Below, in pieces: positions 28,593 through 38,137 of a stretch of DNA of 64,000 nt. Under the pieces are notes generated by a model. It saw only the letters and a program-made list of their open reading frames with translations. It ran no database searches and was not told the DNA's origin. Source of the DNA: Pseudomonas indica NBRC 103045 (GTDB lineage Bacteria; Pseudomonadota; Gammaproteobacteria; Pseudomonadales; Pseudomonadaceae); NCBI RefSeq assembly GCF_002091635.1, contig NZ_BDAC01000014.1, positions 1-64,000 on the forward strand, in the 5' to 3' direction. Every line of letters begins with the position of its first letter. The first letter of the stretch is position 1. The position numbers were made by a program, and so were the translations under genes.

Positions 28593-29402
28593 TTAGTAAA
28601 TCGGGCTGCCGCCGAAGGGGTTCTTCGTCGGGATGAATGGGAACCCACCGAAATTGACGCTGTTGCTGAACTTGCCATCGCAAGTGTTCAGCGTGTGATC
28701 GCAGCCCGGGTAGAGAACGACAAGCGCGCCAACATTGAGTCCTGGCGGGGCTGTCGAGAGCGTGATGCTGTCTGATGTATGGGCAGTGATCATTCGCTTT
28801 TCGGTAATGCCGTTCGCAGACCAGGTAGCAAAGCCACCAGCGAAATGGCCGGCTGGGAAAGCCGCTGCGGCTGCAATGCTGATGGCCGATCCGCTCAGCG
28901 CACCCACGGAACCCTGTACCCGATGAACGATCGGACTTGCCTGACAGGAACCGCTATAGAGCACATGAGGGCAGTTCCTTTGGTAAAGCCGACGCAGCCC
29001 AGTGCGCTGTAAGCTCGTGTAGACCGGCTCGCAGTTGAGTTCGACTTCCGATTCACGCCATTCCACATTCAGCACACGCCCCATCCAAACCACGGCCGTT
29101 TCGCTGTCCGTGCGGTGCTGGCGGTACACCGTCAGCAAAGTCACTTCCGATGGCGGGGCTGCAATGAAATGACCGACCACCTCCACATCGCGGGCCAGTG
29201 TGATTCGCAGCCCCGATCGACCGATCTCGCTGGTCTGCTCGATACTTCCCCGTTTGAGCAGCACGGCACTATAGGAAAAGGAGTTGTAGACAAGGTCCCG
29301 AGGCCCGCTGGTATAGCGCCACGCACTGGAGCCACGTCGGAACTCATAGAGCTCTACCGGGCTGGCGGCATCCGTCGACATCTCTCGATCTGCGTAGGTC
29401 AT
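28593..29402 (-). CDS. Phage BR0599-family tail protein (DUF2163-like)
   Basis: 269 residues. Features are ELYEFRRGSSAWRYTSGPRDL at the N-terminus and CPHVLYSGSC plus DHTLNTCDGKFSNSVNFGGFPFIPTKNP near the C-terminus, typical of the phage BR0599 family, which belongs to the distal tail hub set shared with gene-transfer agents. Cysteine-rich C-terminus could bind metal. Overlaps its upstream neighbour by four bases. Confidence 0.8.
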   Translation of the reverse strand: MTYADREMSTDAASPVELYEFRRGSSAWRYTSGPRDLVYNSFSYSAVLLKRGSIEQTSEIGRSGLRITLARDVEVVGHFIAAPPSEVTLLTVYRQHRTDSETAVVWMGRVLNVEWRESEVELNCEPVYTSLQRTGLRRLYQRNCPHVLYSGSCQASPIVHRVQGSVGALSGSAISIAAAAAFPAGHFAGGFATWSANGITEKRMITAHTSDSITLSTAPPGLNVGALVVLYPGCDHTLNTCDGKFSNSVNFGGFPFIPTKNPFGGSPIY

Positions 29403-31093
29403 AAGTCATCTCTAAGGCTGCGAAGCGGTAGCACCACCTCGGCCAATTCGTCGGTGACGTGAGCGATTTCCACGTTGTCCGTATCCAGACGTACCAGCTG
29501 CATGAACGAGATCTGCTGGAACTGCTCGGGTAGCAAGGTTGCTCCGATGGGGTTGTCGATAGCGATTAGCTCACTCGATTCATTGAGCTCGGATGCAGCG
29601 GTAATGCGGCGATAAAACCGACCACCGGAAGTCGTGACGATCATCAAGTCACGTCGTCCGATCGCTGCTACCGGACCTTCGGCGTAGCTCCGGTTTTCGA
29701 CAGTGAGAAATGCGTCGGTGCCACCTGTCGGTGCAATGACCTTGAGGTCGCACTGGAAGCTGGGAAGCCAGAACGGTTTGAGCTTGCCGGCCCTTGTTGC
29801 CAGCCATGACCGGAAATCCGCGATGGCCGTCCGGCCGACAAGTAACCAGCGGTGGGACCGCCGTGTACGAGCATGGCCTGTCAGGTCATCCACCGCTCGG
29901 CGACCGGTGAGATAGTCGAGGTCGCGCCACTTGCGTCCGAACTCGCCCTGTAGATCTTCCCTCCAGTTCGGCGGTGTGAGCAGAACCGGATAGCCGAGGT
30001 AGTCCGGAGACTCCGACGATGCGGTGATCGGCCACTCATCCTCCAACTGAAACTGAGGGCGAGTGATGGCAATGGCATCCGTTACATAGGTCAAACCAAG
30101 ATCGTTTTGCACGCGTGCGGATCGAACGGGGACGATCTTCGTTCCAGCCGGCCAATCGCCAGAAATAGGATCATTGAGCATGATCGAGCTGGTGCCCACG
30201 GCAGTAATCTCTGCAAACTCGGACTGAAGACCATTGACCAAGCCGACGATCCCACCCACCACGAAATCTCTGTTCGTCGTCGGAACGACAAGGCTTGTCG
30301 CGCCAGGTGCGATGTCATCGGTGGCAATCCACGCATCAGTCCAGACAGGCAGGCCGTAGACTCGCGCTTGCCAGGAAACCAGTCGATTCTCCATGTGAGC
30401 GCGCGCCCGGTCCGAACCCACCAATACGCGGTATTCGAAGTGGCGCCGGGGCGCTTCACGCAGGCGAACCCGCTGCTCAGCGCCCGCGTGCGATTCCATC
30501 ACATCGGTCAACCACTCCAGTCTCTCAACGACAGGCTCTGTCCAATCTGGCCCAAGTACCCAACCGACGATTCGACGCCCAAGCGCGCGCAGCGTTGGAT
30601 CGTCGCGTTCGAAGTCAAACTGGAATGCCGCATTGACGACAGGCGGACCGTTTGGCGTAACGGACAGGATGTAAATGCGTGATTCCAGAGGGCCGAACGA
30701 GGTCGGAGGAGATGCCGGCCCGGACAACGTCATGCCCTCGGCGTTGGTGGCATGAATCGCGGCGAGCGCATTGGGCTCGAACCAGGCATTCCACACTTCT
30801 ACTTCTCGCGTCTGCACCGACATCGTGTTGCCGAGATCGATCCGGCTCGGCCGCACATGGACTCGGTAGTAGTAGTCCTCAGTAAAGCTGCGTGCGATCC
30901 GCCCCGTAAGCGACCGTGGATAGCTTTCCACCGGTGCGAGATTGGTTAGTGGGCCATATAGTCCGACACTGATTTCTGAGGCGCGCCGATGCTCGTAGAG
31001 CGCATCGCCCAACTGGTCCAATGCAACGACATTGAGGTGATCCCTCGTCCATTGCAGGAATGCCGAGGGAGTGAATCCAACCAGTGCGGGCAT
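29399..31093 (-). CDS. Distal tail protein, large hub component
   Basis: 564 residues, rich in beta-strand patterns. The N-terminal part is collinear with proteins placed between tail-fibre-like proteins and BR0599 in this tail module; the sequence YRVHVRPSRIDLGNTMSVQTREVEVWNAWF suggests an Ig-like hub domain. No catalytic motif is seen. Assignment rests on position and on the general pattern. Confidence 0.65.
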   Translation of the reverse strand: MPALVGFTPSAFLQWTRDHLNVVALDQLGDALYEHRRASEISVGLYGPLTNLAPVESYPRSLTGRIARSFTEDYYYRVHVRPSRIDLGNTMSVQTREVEVWNAWFEPNALAAIHATNAEGMTLSGPASPPTSFGPLESRIYILSVTPNGPPVVNAAFQFDFERDDPTLRALGRRIVGWVLGPDWTEPVVERLEWLTDVMESHAGAEQRVRLREAPRRHFEYRVLVGSDRARAHMENRLVSWQARVYGLPVWTDAWIATDDIAPGATSLVVPTTNRDFVVGGIVGLVNGLQSEFAEITAVGTSSIMLNDPISGDWPAGTKIVPVRSARVQNDLGLTYVTDAIAITRPQFQLEDEWPITASSESPDYLGYPVLLTPPNWREDLQGEFGRKWRDLDYLTGRRAVDDLTGHARTRRSHRWLLVGRTAIADFRSWLATRAGKLKPFWLPSFQCDLKVIAPTGGTDAFLTVENRSYAEGPVAAIGRRDLMIVTTSGGRFYRRITAASELNESSELIAIDNPIGATLLPEQFQQISFMQLVRLDTDNVEIAHVTDELAEVVLPLRSLRDDL

Positions 31094-31095
31094 GG

Positions 31096-32022
31096 CTATG
31101 GTCCGTCATAGAGCACAGCAACACCGAGCAGGCCGGTGCTGTAGTTCCCGTCGCTGTATGCGGCCTGCTTGCCGTCGGGATACGCAGCGTTCTTGACGTG
31201 CCAAGGGAACAGCTTCCAACGGTCAGCGCCTAGCTCGATCACATCACCCGGGTTGTAATTGGTCAGCCGGACGAAGCGCAGATGACCGACATGCCCGATG
31301 CTCATGTAGTGACCATCCGTGTTTTGCAGGAACAGCTGGAACGGCGTCAGGACCGTCTGGCCATTGAACACGTTCGGGTTGTACTTCTGGATAGGTGAGA
31401 GGATGGTTGGGCAATGTACGCCGATCGTCGCGGTGCCAGTGGGTGGTTCCCAAACATATCCACGCAATTCACAGTGCAGATTGCTGGCGGCGTTCTCCTG
31501 GTAATACCCGTTCCACGAGTCACGCATGTTCGGACTCCAGAACAGTGCGCACTCCCTGGGGCTGCTCGGGTAATACGGCTGCTGCGAGCCATCGATCACC
31601 GAGCACACAGAGCCATCGGCTGATGCCGGTGTGTGCTGGGCGTGAAACCAGCCACCACCGGCCCAGTTGCCGTATTTCTCGATCGTGCCGAAGCCGATGT
31701 GCTGATGGGTGGTGACGGCGAAGTTGATCGTGCACCAGACCGTATCGGGGTTATCGAAGGCGCAAAGGTGATACGTTGCCGACGTTGGCCATGAAGTGTT
31801 GTAGATCCTGGAGTGGCGGACACACAGGTCGGGCGCGACAAAGTTGCCATTCCTCGCACTGTCGATGCGTACCTCGGAGCTGCTCGAAGCAGTGAGGCGA
31901 ATGTAGGTATCGCCCTTGCTCAGCACATTCCCGTTCGAAGTCCACCCATTGGCCACCGCAAAGTCAGTGATGACCACTACCAGGTCGGCAGCGGATGTGA
32001 TGACGCCGGTCTGATAGGCCAT
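31096..32022 (-). CDS. Phage tail structural protein
   Basis: 308 residues. Starts MAYQTGVITSAADLVVVITDFAVANGW, an opening common among tail-tip associated proteins of siphophages; the rest is rich in W, Y, G and N as in carbohydrate-binding or fibre proteins. Overlaps by one base the next gene on the right. Possible receptor-binding accessory protein. Confidence 0.65.
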   Translation of the reverse strand: MAYQTGVITSAADLVVVITDFAVANGWTSNGNVLSKGDTYIRLTASSSSEVRIDSARNGNFVAPDLCVRHSRIYNTSWPTSATYHLCAFDNPDTVWCTINFAVTTHQHIGFGTIEKYGNWAGGGWFHAQHTPASADGSVCSVIDGSQQPYYPSSPRECALFWSPNMRDSWNGYYQENAASNLHCELRGYVWEPPTGTATIGVHCPTILSPIQKYNPNVFNGQTVLTPFQLFLQNTDGHYMSIGHVGHLRFVRLTNYNPGDVIELGADRWKLFPWHVKNAAYPDGKQAAYSDGNYSTGLLGVAVLYDGP

Positions 32023-33272
32023 CAGGCAATCCTCATGGTGAAGAAGTCGCTCAGTCCATTGCGGATCACATCCTGGAGGACAACGTGGGAATCGGCACCA
32101 ATTGCCACTGTGTTCTCGACCGCGTTGCCGAATCCAGTGATGAAATGGATGCCATCGAGCACGCCATACGTGTTCGATGTGTCGTACAAGGTGACCGGCA
32201 GCAAGGGGTATGCACCGTTGGTGTCACGGAATGTCGTGGTCTTCGAGTACGGCCAGGCCAGCGGCTGAATCCACGATCCATCGTTCTTGCGCAATTTCAG
32301 CGTCGATCGATTGCCCTTGTAGGGCAGGTTCACAGCGCTGTCCGAATAGCGTGTTCCCGACGCGGAAGGTAGCGGCGCACCGATTAGCAGCGGATAGGGG
32401 TATTGCTGTGGTGTGCCGAAGGGCAGCATCTTGCCCGCGTAGCAAGATAGGTAGGCTGTATCGACTTTCGCCGAGACGATGACGCGCTGGCCGTTGGCGC
32501 TGAACCAGTAAGGGATGGGCTGATTCCAGAGCGGGATTGCCAGCGCGGTCAGCGCCCCAGGCTGATCATCGAACTGGGCCGCGCCGACGAAGCCCGTGCA
32601 GCCGGTGACGGCGATGTTGTAGTAATCGTTGGTCGGGCGATCGTACAGCTGGAGGTTGATGTAGCAGGGATCGAAACCGGTCATACCCGGCGCCTTGAAC
32701 CACACCGCCGGCCGGCGCGCGTGGTTGAAGTCCTGATAAATCTGCCATTCGGGCAGCAGCACCTGCCTGATGACGGTGCTGCTCGTATTGCCACCGTTCG
32801 CTGAAACGAAGATTCGCCAATAGGACTTCGCCCCCGGCGAAACTCCATCGATGGCGAACTCCTTCGTCTCGTTGTTGGCCCAGGTAATGCCGGTGAAATC
32901 CTTCCGGTTGGTCCAAGTGATCCCGTCATCCGACCACTGCAGCGTGAAGTCCCTGGGAGACTGGTTCGCGGTAGCGCTGCCGAGTAGGGTCAGCCGCGCG
33001 ATATCGAACGGTTGAACCATCTTCCAGCTCAACCAGCAGTTTGCGTATTGCCCAACGGCCGTTGCCCAGCCGTTCGCGTGGGCGTGGTACGGGCCCTTGA
33101 ATGCTGTCCACGGTTCCCAGTTGACCACGAAGGAGCTGGCGTCGATCTCGGAGACGCCTGTGTGACGTAGGATTTCCCAGTTCTCCGCAGCGCCGAGCCC
33201 GCTACTCAAGAAATTCACGAGTCTGCTGAACAGATCCACGTGGTTGGTGGCTGTTCCGATTTCAAATGCCAT
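32022..33272 (-). CDS. Phage tail protein, discoidin/fibre-like
   Basis: 416 residues. The segment NWEILRHTGVSEIDASSFVVNW and the later YANCWLSWKMVQPFDIARLTLLGSATANQSPRDFTLQWSDDG look like an F5/8-type (discoidin-like) beta-sandwich, often used for sugar binding. ATG 33272 chosen since codons further upstream belong to the tape-measure end. Lies directly after the tape-measure gene. Confidence 0.65.
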   Translation of the reverse strand: MAFEIGTATNHVDLFSRLVNFLSSGLGAAENWEILRHTGVSEIDASSFVVNWEPWTAFKGPYHAHANGWATAVGQYANCWLSWKMVQPFDIARLTLLGSATANQSPRDFTLQWSDDGITWTNRKDFTGITWANNETKEFAIDGVSPGAKSYWRIFVSANGGNTSSTVIRQVLLPEWQIYQDFNHARRPAVWFKAPGMTGFDPCYINLQLYDRPTNDYYNIAVTGCTGFVGAAQFDDQPGALTALAIPLWNQPIPYWFSANGQRVIVSAKVDTAYLSCYAGKMLPFGTPQQYPYPLLIGAPLPSASGTRYSDSAVNLPYKGNRSTLKLRKNDGSWIQPLAWPYSKTTTFRDTNGAYPLLPVTLYDTSNTYGVLDGIHFITGFGNAVENTVAIGADSHVVLQDVIRNGLSDFFTMRIA

Positions 33273-33282
33273 GTCGGTTCTC

Positions 33283-35970
33283 TTATCGCAGCACCTGCCG
33301 CACCGCGCCCGCGTTGCGCTGCAGGATGTTGAGGATGGTTTTTTCGCCCGAGGACGAGTTGAGGTAATCGGCGGCCATCGCCGGGTCGATGACGTTGACG
33401 ATGCGCACCGCTTGTCCTTGTGCCTGCTGGGGCGGTGCTTCCGGCACCAGACCACCGGCGGCAAAGGCCAGGGTGTGGCCGGAAACACGCGGCCCGGACG
33501 ACAGGCCGTTGATGGAGTGCAGGAAATCCACGCCGACCCGTTTCACCGTAGCGGCATTCATGACGAATTCACCGGCGGACAGGCGCGCCGGGATCGAATC
33601 CGAGGTCGAAGTGCCAGGGCCAGTCACCAACCCACCCGAGGCGAACTTCTTCGTATTGCCGAGCAGCCCCATCACCGCCGCGACCATGGCAACCATCGCC
33701 GCTATCGCAAGCGCTGGCCCCACATAGGGGATGGAGGCTTGTGATGCCGCCGCACCGGCGCCCGCCTTGGCGGCGTCCATCGAAACCAAGGCGGTGGTTT
33801 CCGCCGATTTCTGTGCGACGGTCGTGGCGCTGGCCGCCGCGTCTACAGCCTGTTCCTGCTGCACGAAGCCCAGCTTGATCGCCAGCATCCGCGCCTGCAT
33901 GGCGATCCACTGCTGGAAAGGCTGAATGACGATCTGCTGCAAGAAGGCATCCGCCACTTGCTGGAAGATAGTGGCGAGAGCGCTGCGCCAAGCCTGCGCA
34001 CCGGTGATCATCCCGTTGAGCGCACCGCCGAAACTTTCACCAATGCGGTTCCACAGCGGCGCCATTTCGTCGACGACCAGCTTGGTGCGTTCCAGTTCGT
34101 TGCGCCACGCCTGCACCCGGACGATCGCATCCGGCCCGATGGCTTGTGCCGCCTGCTGCATGGTCGGTAGAAGCCGTTCCATCTCGGCTGCCGATTGCTG
34201 CTGTAGGGCGACGATCTGCTGACGGGCCTGGGCCTCGGTCAGCAATCCCGCCTGCTGCTGGGTCTGAATGGCTTCTTGCGCATTGCGCAGTCGCTCGGTC
34301 ACCAGCCGCCACTCGACTTCCAGCGCCGCCAGGTTGGCTTGCGCCGCTTTCACATCGATCAGCCGATCGATCAGTGACACGCCGTCGGCATCGCTCTCGG
34401 CCAACAGCCGGGCCTTCAGATCGCGGTAACCGCGCTCGATTGCGGCTCGACGGTCGGCGGCACTGGATTGCCCGGTGATTTGCGCCAGTTCCTCGCGGGC
34501 CTGGGTCAGCGCATCGGCCAATTCGCGCTCGGCATCGGCGGCCTTGCGTGCGTTCGCGACTTCAACATCGGCTCGTTTGTTGTTGAGCACGATGAGATCA
34601 GCCTCGATCTTCGCTACCTCGGCTTTGGCCTTGAGTCGCGCGCCCTCGTCAGATCCCGATGTAGCGATACGCTGTTGCTCCGCCAGCAAGGATCGCGTGC
34701 GGGCGATCTCGGCATCGATCTCGCGGGTTTCCAATGCGCTCTTGGCGGCGTAGTAGTCCGCCAACGAGATCAAGCGCCCATCGAGCGCCTCGTCGAGGTC
34801 GCGTGATTGCCGATCCAGCGCATCTTTGAGCAGCTTCAGTTCGGCATCGGCCAGTGCCTTGGCTAGCGCCAACCGGGCAGCCCCATTGTCTCCGGAGGCC
34901 CTTCCTGGAGTGCGCAGACGATCGATCAGAGTGGGATCGGCAACGATTGCCGGCGCACGCACTTCGATCGGCTTCGGGTCGAACAGGCTGTCGCGGAAGC
35001 TCGCCAATTCGTCCAGGCGCTGAACCAGGCTGCCCTTGAGTTCCGTGATGATGGCTTTCGCGCCGGACACGTTGCCAGACAGCGCCTCGACGGCGGCCGC
35101 CATGCCTGCCCCAATGGCTTCGCCCAGCGCCACGAAGGCCTTGCCGACGGTGGCGGCACCCAGCGCCAGGGTCTTCAGGACCAGGACCACGCCGTCCAGG
35201 ATGGCGCGCAGCGAACCGCCCTGTTTGGCCGACTCCACCATCCCATTGGCCATCTCGTTCATGGCCGGCAGGAAGGCTTCGATGACCCGGTTACCGATGC
35301 TGGAGATCGCCAGTCGCACCTTGGCGAGCGAGTCGTTGAACACCTCGGCCTGCGCGGCGGTGTCGCCGCCAATCTGCACGCCCAGCGCCTGCAGTTCGGC
35401 AGTCAACGCTTCGACGCCATCCCGCCCCTGATTGAGGAAGGGAATGAGGTCGGCGCCCGACTTGCCGAAGAGATCCACCGCAAGCGCCGTCTTTTCGGCA
35501 CCGTCGGGCATCACCTTGAAGCGGTCGGTCAGATCGAGCAGGACCTGATCCGTCGCGCGCAGCGTCCCATCCTGGTTCTGGATGGCGACGCCAATCGCAG
35601 CGAAACTACGTGCCGCCTCGTCCGATCCGGTCGCGGCATCCAGCATGCGGGTGGCGAGCTTGCGCAGGCCACCTTCGAACTTCTCTCCCGAGACGCCGGC
35701 GAGATCCGCGACCGGGATCAGGGTCGACAGCGATTCGACGGTGATCCCCGCCCGCTGCGACAGCTTGGACAGGGAGTCCGCCGAGTCCAGCGAGGCCTTG
35801 ACCATCGCACCGAGTCCGGCCGCTGAGACAGCCAGACCCAGGGTTCCCAGCAGTCCGTTGATGGATCGCGCTGCGTTGCCCAGGTCACCCAGGTTGCGCT
35901 TGATGGAATCGAAGGCGCCACGGGTCTGGTCGACGGCAGTGATCAGGAGTTGGGCGCGATTGTTGGCCAT
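33283..35970 (-). CDS. Tail tape measure protein
   Basis: 895 residues, the longest prophage gene. Long alpha-helical, A/L/Q/R-rich stretches (about 390-620) alternate with hydrophobic segments near 55-70 and 740-800; a conserved TMP-like N-terminus (TRGAFDSIKRNLGDLGNAARSINGLLG) is present. It sets tail length and enters the cell with DNA. By the usual 0.15 nm per residue it would give a tail of about 130 nm, an estimate only. Confidence 0.9.
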   Translation of the reverse strand: MANNRAQLLITAVDQTRGAFDSIKRNLGDLGNAARSINGLLGTLGLAVSAAGLGAMVKASLDSADSLSKLSQRAGITVESLSTLIPVADLAGVSGEKFEGGLRKLATRMLDAATGSDEAARSFAAIGVAIQNQDGTLRATDQVLLDLTDRFKVMPDGAEKTALAVDLFGKSGADLIPFLNQGRDGVEALTAELQALGVQIGGDTAAQAEVFNDSLAKVRLAISSIGNRVIEAFLPAMNEMANGMVESAKQGGSLRAILDGVVLVLKTLALGAATVGKAFVALGEAIGAGMAAAVEALSGNVSGAKAIITELKGSLVQRLDELASFRDSLFDPKPIEVRAPAIVADPTLIDRLRTPGRASGDNGAARLALAKALADAELKLLKDALDRQSRDLDEALDGRLISLADYYAAKSALETREIDAEIARTRSLLAEQQRIATSGSDEGARLKAKAEVAKIEADLIVLNNKRADVEVANARKAADAERELADALTQAREELAQITGQSSAADRRAAIERGYRDLKARLLAESDADGVSLIDRLIDVKAAQANLAALEVEWRLVTERLRNAQEAIQTQQQAGLLTEAQARQQIVALQQQSAAEMERLLPTMQQAAQAIGPDAIVRVQAWRNELERTKLVVDEMAPLWNRIGESFGGALNGMITGAQAWRSALATIFQQVADAFLQQIVIQPFQQWIAMQARMLAIKLGFVQQEQAVDAAASATTVAQKSAETTALVSMDAAKAGAGAAASQASIPYVGPALAIAAMVAMVAAVMGLLGNTKKFASGGLVTGPGTSTSDSIPARLSAGEFVMNAATVKRVGVDFLHSINGLSSGPRVSGHTLAFAAGGLVPEAPPQQAQGQAVRIVNVIDPAMAADYLNSSSGEKTILNILQRNAGAVRQVLR

Positions 35971-36611
35971 CAGGATTTCGTCAATTCTTTTTGGATTGCG
36001 CTTGCCAAACGCGGCAGGGAGCGCTGCACGGCACCGGTCAGGTCCAGTCGCCGATTGAGCTTGACGGACTTGACCAGCACGGCGATCGGGATCTCCTGGC
36101 CGCGTTTGATCTGTTTGGCTCCGGTGCGCCCACGCTCGGCCCGCTTGAAGCGGTTGAGTTGGGACGCGTTTTCACGGATGTTCTCGGCCATCAAGATGAC
36201 CTTGCCGTTCTTCTCGACGAAAAAGGCGTTGCCTGATCGCAGCAGACCATCGATGACGGCTTTGAAACGCTTCGGTCCAATTCGCCCCGGAAGCAGTGGA
36301 ATCAGCAGATTGCCGGAGACCGTCCCGCCTTTTTCGTGCAGCCCGAGCCAAGGGATCTTGCTGCCGATCAGTAAGGCCGGCAGACGATCGGTCTTCTTGT
36401 CCAGCACCTTGGCCTGCATCGAGGAGACGAAGCTGTTGCGCTTGACGTTGAAGGCGCCGCGCATCTGTGTGCGCGCGGCGTCGCGGACTTCCCGCCCACC
36501 CGATTGCATGCCGCGCTTCAGCGCCGCGCGAATCGCATCACGGCGCTCGGTGGACCAGGCATTGAATTGCCGGGCATCGAACAGCCCGGCAGTCGTCAGA
36601 TCAATCCGCAC
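35970..36611 (-). CDS. DUF6441-like tail-associated protein
   Basis: 213 residues, basic. MRIDLTTAGLFDARQFNAWSTERRDAIRAALKRGM is typical of short phage proteins between tail chaperone and tape measure. It may be a tail completion or minor tail protein. One-base overlap with the tape-measure start and 11-base overlap with the chaperone downstream frame. Confidence 0.65.
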   Translation of the reverse strand: MRIDLTTAGLFDARQFNAWSTERRDAIRAALKRGMQSGGREVRDAARTQMRGAFNVKRNSFVSSMQAKVLDKKTDRLPALLIGSKIPWLGLHEKGGTVSGNLLIPLLPGRIGPKRFKAVIDGLLRSGNAFFVEKNGKVILMAENIRENASQLNRFKRAERGRTGAKQIKRGQEIPIAVLVKSVKLNRRLDLTGAVQRSLPRLASAIQKELTKS

Positions 36612-36792
36612 GGTCCAACTCCCGCTGTAATCGTTCGATGGATCGCTTGTCTCCCTGGCAGGCCACAGCAGTCAGGCCAAGAAGCAGGCTCGCGTGCTCG
36701 CGATCCCGTTGTGTTTCGGCATCGAGAAACGCTGTCAGCTGGGCCAGCGTGTAGTCCAGGACATCCGGCAGTCGGTGTCCGGCATGGATCAA
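36601..36792 (-). CDS. Tail assembly chaperone, downstream frame
   Basis: 63 residues if read from TTG 36792, whose TG overlaps the TGA of the preceding gene. The frame is -1 relative to that gene and stays open upstream, so the segment could also be made as a -1 frameshift fusion, as for lambda gpG-gpT. The product is helical (VLDYTLAQLTAFLDAETQRDREHASLLLGLTAVACQG). I see no canonical XXXYYYZ slippery heptamer in the overlap, so re-initiation at TTG is also possible. Confidence 0.6.
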   Translation of the reverse strand: MIHAGHRLPDVLDYTLAQLTAFLDAETQRDREHASLLLGLTAVACQGDKRSIERLQRELDRAD

Positions 36793-37187
36793 ACGGTGGA
36801 TGGCGTGAGCCCAGCCAAGGGGCCGCTCATTTGCGCGTTGATCCGGGCGGCGGCGTGCTGGATCGCCGGCACCACCCGCTGCACGAAAAAATCCGCATTC
36901 ACCTCGAACAAGGTGGTGGCCAGACGTATGGCATCGTCCATCGCCAATGCCGCGACCCAGTCCTGGGGCTGGCGCGAGGCCACGGCGATTGCCGTAATCA
37001 GCGCTTCGCCGTGGTCGGCCAGCAGCTCGAGCCAGTCCGGCTCGCCGTCGACCAGTCGGTGAGCGAAGGGTCGAACCGCAGCGAGCAGCGCCGGGATTTC
37101 GCCGACGCGGATCGGTGTGATCGCCAATTCGACGCCCGCTATCTGCATGGATTGCGGGGTGGGAGGAAATGCATCGAAGTCGCTCAT
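36789..37187 (-). CDS. Tail assembly chaperone, upstream frame (DUF6631-like)
   Basis: 132 residues. Sequence AGVELAITPIRVGEIPALLAAVRPFAHRL ... DDAIRLATTLFEVNADFFVQRVVPAIQ fits small alpha-helical tail-chaperone proteins that lie between the tail tube and the tape measure and guide its folding. ATG 37187 is preceded by GAGGTGA; a GTG lies just before. Ends at TGA 36789-36791 with the second frame beginning over the stop. Confidence 0.7.
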   Translation of the reverse strand: MSDFDAFPPTPQSMQIAGVELAITPIRVGEIPALLAAVRPFAHRLVDGEPDWLELLADHGEALITAIAVASRQPQDWVAALAMDDAIRLATTLFEVNADFFVQRVVPAIQHAAARINAQMSGPLAGLTPSTV

Positions 37188-37195
37188 CACTCACC

Positions 37196-37948
37196 TCACA
37201 GCAGCACGATGCGGCCGAACTGGCCCAGGTCCCCGGTCGCGGGTTTCAGCGTGTCGGCCAGTACCTGGCCCGACAGCTCGAACTTGAGCAGCTCGTCGGT
37301 GATGACCGAGAGCTCCTTGGCCGGATTGATCGCCACGCGGTAGAGATCGATCACGACTTCGCGGTTGCCATCCGCCGTGTTCAGACCCTCGAAGCGAACC
37401 CAGCGCTCGGGCAGCGGCTGGGTGAACATCGCCGTGCTCTGTGCTGCGCCGTAGGCGTAGTCCACCTTGAACGGCTCCACGTAGGGGCCGCCGGTGGTCT
37501 TGTCGTTGATCGCCAGCGAACCGTGCTTGGCATTGAGGGTGTACTGAGCTGCCGGCAGTGTCTTGGGCGTGGCCGTGGAATCCTTGACCACGACCGTCGA
37601 CACATTCTGCTTGGCCAGCAGGTAGAGGCTGCCCAGGGTGACGGGATTGGGCAGCGCTTCGGCGGTGACCGTGCCGCTGACCTGGTCGGTGGTCGTGCCG
37701 TACAACGCCAAACCCAGGTTGACCGCGATCAGCTCTTCCAGCGTGCAGGCGAACTCGCCCTTCTTGGTCTTGATCAGCTGCAGGTCGGTCAGACGCTGGC
37801 CGCTGGTCGACTCCTGGTGCTCCAGGGTCTCTACCGACAGGGAGACCTTGAGTTCGGGCACATTGCCCACGTAGTTCAAGCCCTGGGGCTTGCCGGTGAT
37901 GTCGCGGGCGCCGATGTAGACGCGCCCTTGTCCAGAAAAGTAAGGCAT
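37196..37948 (-). CDS. Major tail tube protein
   Basis: 250 residues, beta-rich. MPYFSGQGRVYIGARDITGKPQGLNYVGNVPELKVSLSVETLEHQESTSG is the pattern of tail tube subunits with the loop that precedes ring stacking. It lies between the tail terminator block and chaperone genes as expected. Confidence 0.85.
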   Translation of the reverse strand: MPYFSGQGRVYIGARDITGKPQGLNYVGNVPELKVSLSVETLEHQESTSGQRLTDLQLIKTKKGEFACTLEELIAVNLGLALYGTTTDQVSGTVTAEALPNPVTLGSLYLLAKQNVSTVVVKDSTATPKTLPAAQYTLNAKHGSLAINDKTTGGPYVEPFKVDYAYGAAQSTAMFTQPLPERWVRFEGLNTADGNREVVIDLYRVAINPAKELSVITDELLKFELSGQVLADTLKPATGDLGQFGRIVLL

Positions 37949-37950
37949 GG

Positions 37951-38130
37951 TCAGTCTCCCTTGCGTGTGATGGGTTGCGATTTGCCGGTCGACTCTTGGA
38001 GTCCATCAGCGGCTTTGGCGACGCCAGCTCCGATCAGCCAACGTCCCGTGGCTTCGTCGATGTCCAGCACATCACCAGGCGCCAAGCTGGTGCCGGCATG
38101 GGTATGGGGTTTCAGTAGTTCGATGTTCAT
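37951..38130 (-). CDS. Small phage protein of tail region (DUF7210-like)
   Basis: 59 residues, starting MNIELLKPHTHAGTSLAPGDVL and ending TRKGD. The ATG at 38130 and the TGA at 37951-37953 fit snugly between the tail terminator-like gene and the tube gene. The N-terminal pattern LLKPHTHAG is widespread among short phage proteins with an SH3-like barrel fold. Function unknown, probably in head-tail joining. Confidence 0.75.
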   Translation of the reverse strand: MNIELLKPHTHAGTSLAPGDVLDIDEATGRWLIGAGVAKAADGLQESTGKSQPITRKGD

Positions 38131-38137
38131 CGTTGGG

